From NCBI GenBank assembly GCA_028704215.1, contig JAQVLJ010000020.1:1-13675 (forward strand): a stretch of 13,675 nt of DNA, in the 5' to 3' direction. Numbering within the stretch: the stretch's first letter is position 1; the number at the start of each line of letters is the position of its first letter. Positions 1 through 7,293 of the stretch are shown here, piece after piece. The notes under the pieces were generated by a model. It had not been told where the DNA came from, made no database searches, and saw nothing but the letters and a program-made list of their open reading frames with translations. This DNA is from Clostridia bacterium (GTDB lineage: Bacteria; Bacillota; Clostridia; Christensenellales; UBA1242). A program made the translations under genes and the position numbers.

Positions 1-1
1 G

Positions 2-517
2 TCCAATCATTTGGGCAACCTTGTATCTAGAACTTTGGGAATGGTGGAAAAATACCAAAACAAAGAACTGTACACTCCAAAATCATACTTTGATCAGGAC
101 AATGAATTTATGGCAACGATTTTGAGCAAAAGAGATGAATGCTTTGTCAATATGGCATCATACAAAGTTACAGACGCAATTACAAACGTATTTGAAATTT
201 TTCAAAAAACTAACAAATACATTAGCGATACTCAGCCGTGGGTATTGGCAAAAGACGAAACAAAAAGTGAAATGTTAAATACTGTACTGAGTATTGTATG
301 TGAAAGTATTTTAATTGGAAGTACTCTATTATTGCCTTTCTTACCGGAAAAACCTACAAAAATATTTGAGCAATTTGGTTGTGATATTCCAAGCAATTTT
401 GATAATTTAAAATTTGGAATATTAGGTAATACAAAAATAGAAAAAACAGAAAATTTGTATCCGCGTTTGGTTATGGAAAAAGAAATAAAAGAATTGAACG
501 AAATTGCGAATGCCTAA
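2..517 (+). CDS. metG: Methionyl-tRNA synthetase, C-terminal part (5' end outside the window)
   Basis: Class I aminoacyl-tRNA synthetase that charges tRNA-Met with methionine in the cytoplasm. Only the last 171 residues are present. The reading frame is open to the window edge, so the catalytic domain and the KMSKS loop lie upstream. The visible part is the helical anticodon-binding domain. It opens with the family motif around LGNLVSRTLGMVEKY and carries the conserved TQPWVLAKD segment, whose Trp contacts the CAU anticodon in known MetRS structures. The protein stops soon after the YPRL segment that closes this domain, so it lacks the C-terminal Trbp111-like tRNA-binding domain found in Bacillus MetRS; shorter forms are common. 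The gene ends at a shared terminator facing the HU gene. Identification is from motif recognition and is firm. Confidence 0.93.
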   Translation, partial: SNHLGNLVSRTLGMVEKYQNKELYTPKSYFDQDNEFMATILSKRDECFVNMASYKVTDAITNVFEIFQKTNKYISDTQPWVLAKDETKSEMLNTVLSIVCESILIGSTLLLPFLPEKPTKIFEQFGCDIPSNFDNLKFGILGNTKIEKTENLYPRLVMEKEIKELNEIANA

Positions 518-562
518 AATATAAGTTAAGATACCAAGCCAATATTGATTGTAAGAAAATAA

Positions 563-594
563 AAAAAACGACACCATAATTGATGTCGTTTTTT
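563..594. terminator. Bidirectional intrinsic terminator between metG and the HU gene
   Basis: Perfect 11-bp inverted repeat with arms 563-573 and 584-594 (AAAAAACGACA / TGTCGTTTTTT) around a 10-base loop. A runs on one side and T runs on the other give a U-tract in either direction. It lies 45 bp after the metG stop and 10 bp after the HU stop, so it can end both convergent transcripts. Confidence 0.9.
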
Positions 595-604
595 AAGTGC
601 TTAA

Positions 605-877
605 TTAGTTAAATAGTGATTTAAATCCAGCACCGAATTTTGCAGCAGGAACTTTTGATGCAGCAATTTTAATTTTTTGCTTTGTCATTGGGTTGATACC
701 AGTTCTTGCAGCACGGCTTTTCAACTCGAAAGTTGCAAAACCAATTAGTTGAACTTTTTCTCCTTTTTTCATAGCAGAAACCAAAGTTTCAACGAAAGCA
801 TCATATGCTTTTTTAGTCTGAGCACCGTTTAGTCCGGCTTTTTCGCCCATAACTTTCAAAAAATCTCCTTTATTCAT
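605..877 (-). CDS. hup: HU-family nucleoid DNA-binding protein
   Basis: Small histone-like protein that dimerises and bends DNA without strong sequence specificity; it compacts the nucleoid and assists replication and recombination. The 90-residue length is typical. The N-terminal helices (about 1-40) are followed by the beta-arm signature: FATFELKSRAARTGINP around 47-63, with the intercalating proline at P63, then the IAASKVPAAKFGAG stretch (71-84), which corresponds to the usual I-A-S-K-V-P-F-K-G-K pattern. The C-terminus diverges a little (Ala-Ala where Phe is common). The ATG at 877 has a good AGGAG ribosome binding site. It is monocistronic, between a terminator and its own promoter region. 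Whether the protein is HU, or a close paralogue with a specialised role, cannot be told from one copy. Confidence 0.95.
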   Translation of the reverse strand: MNKGDFLKVMGEKAGLNGAQTKKAYDAFVETLVSAMKKGEKVQLIGFATFELKSRAARTGINPMTKQKIKIAASKVPAAKFGAGFKSLFN

Positions 878-913
878 ATAAATCTCCTTTTATATTAGCA
901 CTTGGCTAACTAT

Positions 914-943
914 ATGATAGCAAATTATTTTTACTTATAGCAA
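914..943 (-). promoter_or_regulatory. Probable promoter of the HU gene
   Basis: Read on the minus strand there is an extended -10 element TGCTATCAT (922-914) with a partial -35 TTGCTA (943-938) 18 bp upstream. A second extended -10-like element, TGCTATAAG, lies at 943-935, so two tandem starts are possible. The predicted leader is about 30 bases. Assignment is by eye from consensus. Confidence 0.5.
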
Positions 944-1040
944 GCAAAATGCACTATTTTTGCAATATTTTTGGGTAAAATGCCCATATTTAAAGGCCTT
1001 TTGCTGTAATTTTAAACAATTTGATACTAATATTTACAAA

Positions 1041-1085
1041 AAAATCAGTCATATATCAAAGTTTATTGACAGTTTGACTGATTTT
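1041..1085 (-). terminator. Intrinsic terminator of the transglutaminase-like gene
   Basis: Perfect 11-bp inverted repeat, AAAATCAGTCA (1041-1051) with TGACTGATTTT (1075-1085), around a 23-base loop. Read on the minus strand it is followed by seven T residues. It begins 7 bp after the stop codon of the gene ending at 1093. The loop is longer than usual, but the uninterrupted stem and U-tract fit termination. Confidence 0.8.
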
Positions 1086-1092
1086 ATACGTG

Positions 1093-2448
1093 TTAGTTTT
1101 CATCGTTGTTTTCGTTATTTTTGAAATTGATATTCATATTATTTAATATATTTTGATTCAATTTGTGTTGATTGTAGAAGCAGTTGTGATATCCAACATT
1201 ATCAGGCTGTGAAGCCAAATCAATTGATGCCATGAGTAAATCATAGTATTTTTTGTTGAAATCTTGTTCTCTGTGTTGTGTAATAATGACCTTTTCCAAA
1301 GCCTTGGTCAAATTGTCATAAGTTATCTCTGGTGAATTCATCGCAATATCATTTAGTTTGTTACGATAATAGCCAAGCTTTGTTTTGAAATCTGCTTTTG
1401 CAAATATTTTATTAAAGTCTACATATTTGCTTTTTAATTTGTCCAATAATGTATTTTTTTCATCTAAGTTTATATTACTTTTTAAAATGCTTTGGCATTC
1501 TTCTTTGTAAGTGCTAGTTGTTTTGTTTATAAAAAAGTTCAAAAAATCCTTGTGTTCTTTATTTAATGTCTTATTGTTTTCATCAGGTAAAAACGCTTTT
1601 AAAATATCAAACAGTTCTTCATTTGTATAATAACCTACATCACTACTTGTTAAAAAACTAGAAATGCAAGGATTTTTTCTGCTTTGTGCGTTTTTGATTG
1701 TAGACATAAAAAAGTTCAAAGTATTTTTATTAGAATCTTGTGTAGCATCTAACTCATATATGCCTTCAATATCATACTTTTTATCTTTAATATACACAAA
1801 GTTGTTGCAGTGATAATTTACACCTGATTTGCAAAAATTCTTTATACATTTCAAATTTTTGTCGCAAGAATACTTGCACAAATTTTCCATCAATTTGGAA
1901 TAGCCGATACACACAATGCAGTCATTGTTGAATATTCCACAAAAAGTTCTGGAATTAAATGGGTTTGGATCTTTATTGTTGTATTGTAATTTGATAACAT
2001 TAATATAATATGCAAGCAACTTTTCTAATGGCGAAAGTCCGCTAGTAGGAATTGATTGTGCCATGCATTCAAATTTGTACCAAGCATTTCTAGCTTCATA
2101 AAATGTAAATAAACCGCCGTTTTCGTCAAACATAAGATTGGAATTTCGAGAACGTACATATGTGTTTATTTTGTCTATTTCTTCCCAATCTTTTTGAAGA
2201 AAACTCTTGTCTTCAAAGTCGATACATACAGATATTCTGTTAGTGTTATCAGCTTTTACAGAAGCAAAAAATTGGTTCAACAAATGTATTGTGCAGTCTG
2301 TTTCGCTTGTTGTATAATGGTCAAAACCAATTTTTATTATATAATCGCTATTATTTGTATGTAAAAAACTTTTTAATGCTTTATAAAAATCGCAATCATT
2401 GAATTGTTTATTAATATTTATAACATAATATTTTTCTGGGTATTGCAT
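1093..2448 (-). CDS. Uncharacterised transglutaminase-like cysteine protein (451 aa)
   Basis: No specific name recognised. The middle of the protein reads as a transglutaminase-like (papain-fold) core. A cysteine sits in IVCIGYSKLMENL (C180), a histidine in YHCNNFVYI (H213) and an aspartate in IYELDATQD (D234), in the order and spacing of the Cys-His-Asp triad of this superfamily. The KDKKYDIEGIYELDAT stretch matches my memory of a family of unnamed bacterial proteins. Residues 1-140 and 260-451 match nothing I know. There is no signal peptide or membrane segment, so it is probably cytoplasmic. It is cysteine-rich (for example C167-C206). The start is set at the ATG at 2448: GGAG lies 6 bases upstream, and a near-consensus promoter overlaps the only longer start, a GTG at 2478 with no ribosome binding site. 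Activity could be protease, amidase or transamidase; this is inference. Confidence 0.7.
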   Translation of the reverse strand: MQYPEKYYVININKQFNDCDFYKALKSFLHTNNSDYIIKIGFDHYTTSETDCTIHLLNQFFASVKADNTNRISVCIDFEDKSFLQKDWEEIDKINTYVRSRNSNLMFDENGGLFTFYEARNAWYKFECMAQSIPTSGLSPLEKLLAYYINVIKLQYNNKDPNPFNSRTFCGIFNNDCIVCIGYSKLMENLCKYSCDKNLKCIKNFCKSGVNYHCNNFVYIKDKKYDIEGIYELDATQDSNKNTLNFFMSTIKNAQSRKNPCISSFLTSSDVGYYTNEELFDILKAFLPDENNKTLNKEHKDFLNFFINKTTSTYKEECQSILKSNINLDEKNTLLDKLKSKYVDFNKIFAKADFKTKLGYYRNKLNDIAMNSPEITYDNLTKALEKVIITQHREQDFNKKYYDLLMASIDLASQPDNVGYHNCFYNQHKLNQNILNNMNINFKNNENNDEN

Positions 2449-2466
2449 TGTAAACTCCGATGCCAA

Positions 2467-2495
2467 AGTATAATACACTTTGTGTTGCTTGTCAA
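2467..2495 (-). promoter_or_regulatory. Sigma-A-type promoter of the transglutaminase-like gene
   Basis: Minus strand: consensus -35 TTGACA (2495-2490), a 17-bp spacer, and -10 TATACT (2472-2467). Predicted transcription start is near 2460, about 12 bases before the ATG at 2448, leaving just room for the GGAG ribosome binding site. Its position inside the longer open frame decides the start codon. Confidence 0.85.
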
Positions 2496-2515
2496 TAATG
2501 GTTTTTTATACAATG

Positions 2516-3988
2516 TTAATTGATTATTACCTTTCCATCTAGCCAAGCTGTAAAAAAGCTTTCCAGATTTGCATTGCTTGCATTTTCAAAACAAGCAATT
2601 AGATGTTCGGGTGATACATTTTTATAACAGTATGACTGAGCGTATTTTTTGAGCGCCCTTACAAATGCATTTTTGCCTATAAGTTGATATAGACTGTCAT
2701 ACATCAACACACCTTTTACATAAACCATATAAGTGTATTCTGGGTCAGTATTATATTCATTGATAGACTTATTCATACGAGTGTCCACACTTCCCAATAT
2801 ATCCTTGTATATTGACAGAAAGAACAAATAGTTTTCATAAGCGGCGTTAGTCATATCTTTGCGATTTAAGTTGTAGTTTTTGTTGTAGTCATAAAACAAC
2901 ATTGTACAAAATTCTGTCATACTTTCATCCTGCCAAGGATTTTTGAACTCATTGTTACCAACCAAGTTGTACCACCATTGATGAGCGGTTTCGTGAACGA
3001 TAACGTTAAGATAATCATCATAATTTATTATATCAGAACTTATGTAAACAAGATTTGGGTATTCCATTCCGCCATGCAAAAAGTCTGCCTTTACTATGCT
3101 GTAACTTTCGTATGGATAATCCATAAATAAATTTGAAAAAGTGTTTATACTATCGATAGCACATTGTAAAGCGGTATTTGGCGTTTCATCATCGAAATAG
3201 TAATACGAAAATATAATGTTGTTTTCTTTTTTTGAAATTACTTGAAATTTGTCACTCAAAACACATGCAAAATCCCGCACTGCTCGCGCAACTATTGATG
3301 TACATTTTGAGTTTGAGCCAGTGGTAGTTTTTTGGTTGCCAGTACTTGCCAAAGTAAGTGTCAAAGGGTAGTTGATGATCACTTTATAATTTGCCATTTC
3401 TGAATAAAATGGGTCACCATTGCAGTGGTATGGACTAGTTTCCCAATTTCCATTTTCATACACACATGCAACCGGATAAAAATTTGCTAAATTTACAGTG
3501 TTGTCACCATACCCAAATCTATGTAAAATATTTGGCAAAGCAACAGTGTATTCAAAATATATACACGCTCTTTGAGTAGGAAAAAGCCTTTCGCTAAGTT
3601 GTACAACCAAGATATTGTCATCTTCGCCTTCATAGGTAGGACTTATGTCTTTACCATTTAGTTTTGTACGAGTTATATTTATGTTTGAAAAACTCACGCC
3701 ATTTGGATATGCCTTTGCTGTGTTCAATTCTGACACTGGCTTATTTACTGCACCTTCTTTAAATGCAGTCGGATACAAATGAAAGCAAATTTGGGTTAAA
3801 ATAGCATCAGAATTATTGACATAATCCACGCTTTGCGTATTTGTAATACTTTTGTTTTCATCGTTATAATCGATACTTATTTCGTAGTTGGATAATGTTT
3901 TGCTTACTTGTAACAGCCTGCTTGTCCCACATCCAAAAATAGGAAAGCACAAAACTGTAACAAGCAAAATTAAAAATATTTTTTTCAT
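2516..3988 (-). CDS. M1-family (gluzincin) metallopeptidase, lipoprotein
   Basis: Zinc aminopeptidase of the M1 family, probably anchored outside the membrane and trimming peptides. The N-terminus is a lipoprotein signal: KKIF, a hydrophobic stretch, then a lipobox FPIFGC with the lipidated cysteine at C20. The N-terminal beta domain covers about 25-210. The catalytic part has GGMEY (306-310, equivalent to the GAMEN substrate-binding motif), HETAH (332-336) and, after exactly 18 residues, the third zinc ligand E355 in WQDESMTEF. Y423 in TYMVYVKG fits the transition-state tyrosine. At 490 aa it lacks the large C-terminal helical domain of classic M1 enzymes of about 850 aa; compact forms like this occur in Bacillota. 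The ATG has only a weak AGGT upstream. It is divergent from the DnaD-like gene, and 37 bp separate it from the next gene, which has its own promoter. Confidence 0.88.
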   Translation of the reverse strand: MKKIFLILLVTVLCFPIFGCGTSRLLQVSKTLSNYEISIDYNDENKSITNTQSVDYVNNSDAILTQICFHLYPTAFKEGAVNKPVSELNTAKAYPNGVSFSNINITRTKLNGKDISPTYEGEDDNILVVQLSERLFPTQRACIYFEYTVALPNILHRFGYGDNTVNLANFYPVACVYENGNWETSPYHCNGDPFYSEMANYKVIINYPLTLTLASTGNQKTTTGSNSKCTSIVARAVRDFACVLSDKFQVISKKENNIIFSYYYFDDETPNTALQCAIDSINTFSNLFMDYPYESYSIVKADFLHGGMEYPNLVYISSDIINYDDYLNVIVHETAHQWWYNLVGNNEFKNPWQDESMTEFCTMLFYDYNKNYNLNRKDMTNAAYENYLFFLSIYKDILGSVDTRMNKSINEYNTDPEYTYMVYVKGVLMYDSLYQLIGKNAFVRALKKYAQSYCYKNVSPEHLIACFENASNANLESFFTAWLDGKVIIN

Positions 3989-4050
3989 AATTTACCTATA
4001 ATCTTTATATTTTTTAAAAGCCCAAAATAGAATATGGTTGTACAATTTGT

Positions 4051-4079
4051 TTTACATTTTGTGAGTTTTACTTTATAAT
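4051..4079 (+). promoter_or_regulatory. Promoter of the helicase-loading operon
   Basis: -35 TTTACA (4051-4056), a 17-bp spacer, and a perfect -10 TATAAT (4074-4079). Predicted start is near 4086, about 15 bases before the ATG at 4101. AAGGAG at 4090-4095 is the ribosome binding site. Confidence 0.85.
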
Positions 4080-4100
4080 TAAGGCGAATAAGGAGCGAAA

Positions 4101-5552
4101 ATGTCTTTTTGTAGATTCAGTTCAAAATACGTTATAGATGACAAAACCTCAGTGGACAATTTGTTCATTTCAGATTTTTTGCCTGATGCTCCCGATATAT
4201 GTGTAAAAGTGTATTTGATGGGACTAGCAAAGTGCTATTGTGCAAACGCAAAGGACAACAATATTATCAATTTTGCCAATATCCTTAATGTATCAACAGG
4301 AGATATAGAAAGTGCTTTTTTGTACTGGCAAGATAAAGGATTGGTACAATTGATTTCTACACAGCCCCTTGAAGTAGTTTATTTGCCTATAAGTACATCA
4401 AATTTGGGAAATATAAAAAAATACAGCATAGGCAAGTATGCTGATTTTAACGTTAAGATACAAGATTTGATTCAAAACAGAATGATAACTCAAACAGAGT
4501 ACCAAGAGTACTATGCTTTAATGGAAAGTTTGCATATTACAAAAGATGCTCTACTAAGAATTGCTCAGTATTGTTCAGAGATAAAGAGCGAAAATGTAGG
4601 ATATTCATATATTATTGCCGTTGCCAAAAATTGGGCTTATGAGGGTATCACTACTTTGGAAGCAGTAGAAGAAAAAATTCAAAGTTTGGGACTGTTAAAT
4701 GACAAACTGACTCTTGTTTTCAAAGCTTTGGGCAAAAGAAACAAAGTTCAAACTATCGAAGATAAAGAATTTTTAGACAAGTGGCTGGACGGATTTGGGT
4801 TTGATTTGGGCGTCGTTATTTATGTAGCAAAAATGTTGAAACTCAAAAAAGATAAGGTTGACTTGTTTTATTTGGATATAATACTCACAAAATATTATGA
4901 AAATAAACTAATGAGCATCAGCGAAATAGAAAACTTTGAACAGCAAAAACAGACACTGTATGAAATAGCAAAAATGGTGGTAAAAAACCTTGGACTTTTT
5001 TATGATGATTTGACAAAAACTGTAGAGACATACATTTTGCCTTACGTTCAAATGGGTTATGATAGAGAAGTTTTGGAAAAAATAGCGGATTACTGCTATA
5101 GAAATTCCATACGCACACTCGAAGGTATGAATGAAATCGTGCAAAAACTATTCAAATTGGGTGTTATAACTATGAATAGTTTTGATGAATACATATCAAA
5201 GGCAGTAGAACATGATTCGGCTATTATTTCCATTTTGAATGATTTGGGAATCAAACGAAAAGTAAACAGTTTTGATAGAAACTATTTTAAAATATGGACA
5301 AAAGACTGGAACTTTGACAGCGAAATAATTGTTTATGGTTGTTCTCTTTCTTGCGACAAACAAAATCCTATTCAATACCTTAATAAGATTTTGGGTACTT
5401 GGCACAGCCAAGGTATAAAAACAATTGACCAAGCAAAAGACTTTGCACCAAAATTTGAAAAAGAAATACAACAAACACCAAAGAAAAAAAGAAAATACAC
5501 TCGTGAAGAATTGATGAATGTTTTTGCCAACATTGACGAAGTGGAGGTGTAG
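4101..5552 (+). CDS. DnaD/DnaB-like replication initiation protein
   Basis: DnaD-domain protein expected to help remodel the origin or forks and recruit the helicase loader in primosome assembly. The N-terminal region (about 1-100) resembles the winged-helix DnaD/DnaB N-terminal domain. A DnaD/DnaB_2-type repeat is seen at about 145-195, with the typical YIIAVAKNWAYEGI pattern. A second ends at YLNKILGTWHSQGIKT (426-441). The segment around 320-356 looks like a further degenerate copy. The C-terminus is basic (PKKKRKYTREE, 460-470), as in family members that contact DNA. At 483 aa it is nearer in size to Bacillus DnaB (about 470 aa) than DnaD (about 230 aa). Its linkage to a loader gene also mirrors the Bacillus dnaB-dnaI pair, so an equivalent role is a reasonable inference. 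Its stop is 1 bp from the next start. Confidence 0.85.
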   Translation: MSFCRFSSKYVIDDKTSVDNLFISDFLPDAPDICVKVYLMGLAKCYCANAKDNNIINFANILNVSTGDIESAFLYWQDKGLVQLISTQPLEVVYLPISTSNLGNIKKYSIGKYADFNVKIQDLIQNRMITQTEYQEYYALMESLHITKDALLRIAQYCSEIKSENVGYSYIIAVAKNWAYEGITTLEAVEEKIQSLGLLNDKLTLVFKALGKRNKVQTIEDKEFLDKWLDGFGFDLGVVIYVAKMLKLKKDKVDLFYLDIILTKYYENKLMSISEIENFEQQKQTLYEIAKMVVKNLGLFYDDLTKTVETYILPYVQMGYDREVLEKIADYCYRNSIRTLEGMNEIVQKLFKLGVITMNSFDEYISKAVEHDSAIISILNDLGIKRKVNSFDRNYFKIWTKDWNFDSEIIVYGCSLSCDKQNPIQYLNKILGTWHSQGIKTIDQAKDFAPKFEKEIQQTPKKKRKYTREELMNVFANIDEVEV

Positions 5553-5553
5553 T

Positions 5554-6468
5554 ATGAAAAAAAATGAACTACTCAATTCGCTTGTATTGGAATTTAAACA
5601 AAAACATATTTCAAAAAATCTGGAAGTAAGCGATTACTTAAATAGTTTGTCTGACTATAACGATTTTTTACAAGTTTACAAAGAAGTTTTGGCTTTACAG
5701 CACCAATGTTTTTTTGATATTAAGAACAAAAAATTTAAAGACCAGTTAATAGCAAAAACCACTGAATTGGAAGAATTGCAAAAAAAATATGAGATAGACG
5801 TAAACAAACTGACACCCCAATATGACTGTCCTATTTGTGAAGACAGGGGAGTTGTAAATGGCAATTATTGTGACTGTTTGCTCAAAGAATTTCACAATAG
5901 AAAGACACAATATGAAAATGAAAATTACAAGTTTTCACGATTTAACAAAAATGACAAAGATTTTTATAAAGACAATACAGAGATTTTGAAAGTATACGAT
6001 GTTTTAAAAAAGTGGGCAAAATTATATCCCAATGTAAAACAAAAAAATTTAAATTTTTTTGGAGATATAGGCACAGGAAAGACACATATTATGGAATGTA
6101 TTGCGTCTGAATTGATCGACAAAGGCTTTGAAGTATGTTTTACGACAGCTTTTAACCTTAATAATGAATTTAAAAAATATCATTTTGGCAACGAAAGCAA
6201 AATGGACGATTATTTAAAATGCGATGCTCTTTTTATAGACGATTTGGGAACAGAACCAATTTTTAAAAACGTTACCATAGAATATTTACTTAATTTGATA
6301 GATATTCGTCAAAAAGAAAACAAAAGTATTATAGTATCAAGCAATCTTATGCCAGATGAAATACAAGATCGCTATGAAGATAGAATATTGAGTCGATTGC
6401 TAAATAAGAGAATGACGGAAACTTATCTTTTTACAGGTAAAGATACAAGAATCAAAACTACAAAATGA
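5554..6468 (+). CDS. dnaI: Helicase loader, zinc-finger AAA+ ATPase (DnaI/DnaC type)
   Basis: Loads the replicative DnaB-type helicase at the origin or at restarted forks. The 304-residue protein has an N-terminal helical region with a coiled-coil-like stretch (about 55-82). It is followed by a four-cysteine zinc site CPICEDRGVVNGNYCDC (C92, C95, C106, C108) typical of clostridial loaders. The AAA+ core has Walker A GDIGTGKTH (170-178), Walker B ALFIDDLG (225-232, D229/D230), a sensor-1 motif IIVSSN (259-264) and an arginine-rich RILSRLLNKR (277-286). The start at 5554 is chosen because GGAGG lies just upstream, at the end of the previous gene, and the preceding stop is 1 bp away. An upstream ATG at 5518 would overlap that gene and lacks the conserved start. 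Translational coupling with the DnaD-like gene is likely. The name dnaI follows Bacillus use; databases often write DnaC. Confidence 0.92.
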   Translation: MKKNELLNSLVLEFKQKHISKNLEVSDYLNSLSDYNDFLQVYKEVLALQHQCFFDIKNKKFKDQLIAKTTELEELQKKYEIDVNKLTPQYDCPICEDRGVVNGNYCDCLLKEFHNRKTQYENENYKFSRFNKNDKDFYKDNTEILKVYDVLKKWAKLYPNVKQKNLNFFGDIGTGKTHIMECIASELIDKGFEVCFTTAFNLNNEFKKYHFGNESKMDDYLKCDALFIDDLGTEPIFKNVTIEYLLNLIDIRQKENKSIIVSSNLMPDEIQDRYEDRILSRLLNKRMTETYLFTGKDTRIKTTK

Positions 6469-6496
6469 CACTGACTAAATGTTGGTGGCATTTTTT
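6464..6496 (+). terminator. Terminator overlapping the convergent stop codons of dnaI and cwlD
   Basis: The stem pairs 6464-6475 with 6481-6492 (12 positions, one A-G mismatch and two G-T wobbles) around a 5-base loop. The right arm runs into six T residues on the plus strand (6491-6496). It starts inside the last codon of the loader gene and includes both stop codons and the 3' end of cwlD. It would work mainly for plus-strand transcription. Confidence 0.6.
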
Positions 6497-7173
6497 GTTG
6501 TGCCTAAAAAGGCTACTATTCCACAATAAATATTGTATATGACAATGTTTTGATACTCATCACTATTCAGCATCGCTTCTTCTGTGGGATTGGACAAAAA
6601 ACCACACTCAATTAAGACACTTGGGTATTGTGTACAATTTAAAATATAATAGTCGCCTTCTTTTGATAATGAATTTCTGCTATTCATATTTTTTGCAAAC
6701 AGTTTTTGAATATAGTCGGCTATTTGTTTGCCACTTTCATTGTCTTTTCCGTAAAAGCAGTTTGCTCCACTAACGCTTTTTAAAGGAAAACTATTCATGT
6801 GAATACTTACAACCAAATCTGGCTGAGTATTTTCTATAAGTTCTTGCCTTACTTTCATATCTGATAGTTTTTTGTTTTTGCTATTTATATCGTACAATCC
6901 GTCGTCTTCGCTCCTTGTCATAACTACATTAATATTGTTACTTTCTAACAAAGATTTTAGAGCAAGTGCATATCTCAGATTAATTTCTTTTTCTATCGTA
7001 TTATTGTAGCCCACAACGCCCCCATCACGCCCCCCATGTCCAGCATCTAAAACAACTTTGTAATCAAATTTATGAGCGCTTGTGTATTTCAAAGGCAAAG
7101 CGAAAAAAATACTTATACAAAATACGCAAATCAAGATTATAACCAAACTCTTTTTTTGTATAATTACAAACAT
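6475..7173 (-). CDS. cwlD: N-acetylmuramoyl-L-alanine amidase, CwlD-like
   Basis: Amidase_3 zinc enzyme that removes the stem peptide from muramic acid. CwlD does this in the forespore intermembrane space as the first step to muramic delta-lactam in spore cortex. An uncleaved or cleavable N-terminal hydrophobic segment (about 8-27) sends it across the membrane. The catalytic domain follows: VVLDAGHGGRDGG with zinc ligand H46, TIEKEINL (E61), VSIHMNS (H125) and the catalytic glutamate in VLIECGFLSN (E189). The 232-aa length matches Bacillus CwlD (about 237), with no extra wall-binding domain. The ATG at 7173 has no recognisable ribosome binding site, and an in-frame TAA two codons upstream rules out a longer form. 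Presence of Spo0A in the window supports a sporulation role, but a vegetative autolysin cannot be excluded. Its stop is 6 bp from that of the loader gene. Confidence 0.82.
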   Translation of the reverse strand: MFVIIQKKSLVIILICVFCISIFFALPLKYTSAHKFDYKVVLDAGHGGRDGGVVGYNNTIEKEINLRYALALKSLLESNNINVVMTRSEDDGLYDINSKNKKLSDMKVRQELIENTQPDLVVSIHMNSFPLKSVSGANCFYGKDNESGKQIADYIQKLFAKNMNSRNSLSKEGDYYILNCTQYPSVLIECGFLSNPTEEAMLNSDEYQNIVIYNIYCGIVAFLGTTKNATNI

Positions 7174-7293
7174 ATATTAAAATATTAAAAGTTTTTGCAA
7201 CATATCACAAAAATTACATTAAAAATTGAATATATAAAAATAAGTCAAACTGTACAGGAAAAATAGAAATTGTTTTTTTGCTTTTTATGGTTT

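Noticed and set aside
992..1001. Perfect palindrome AAAGGCCTTT upstream of the HU gene
   Set aside because: Ten bases of palindrome with no second copy or clear relation to the promoter; not enough to call an operator.
4908..5576. Minus-strand open frames within the DnaD-like gene
   Set aside because: They lie opposite a well-supported gene, have Phe/Cys-rich low-complexity composition and no ribosome binding sites.
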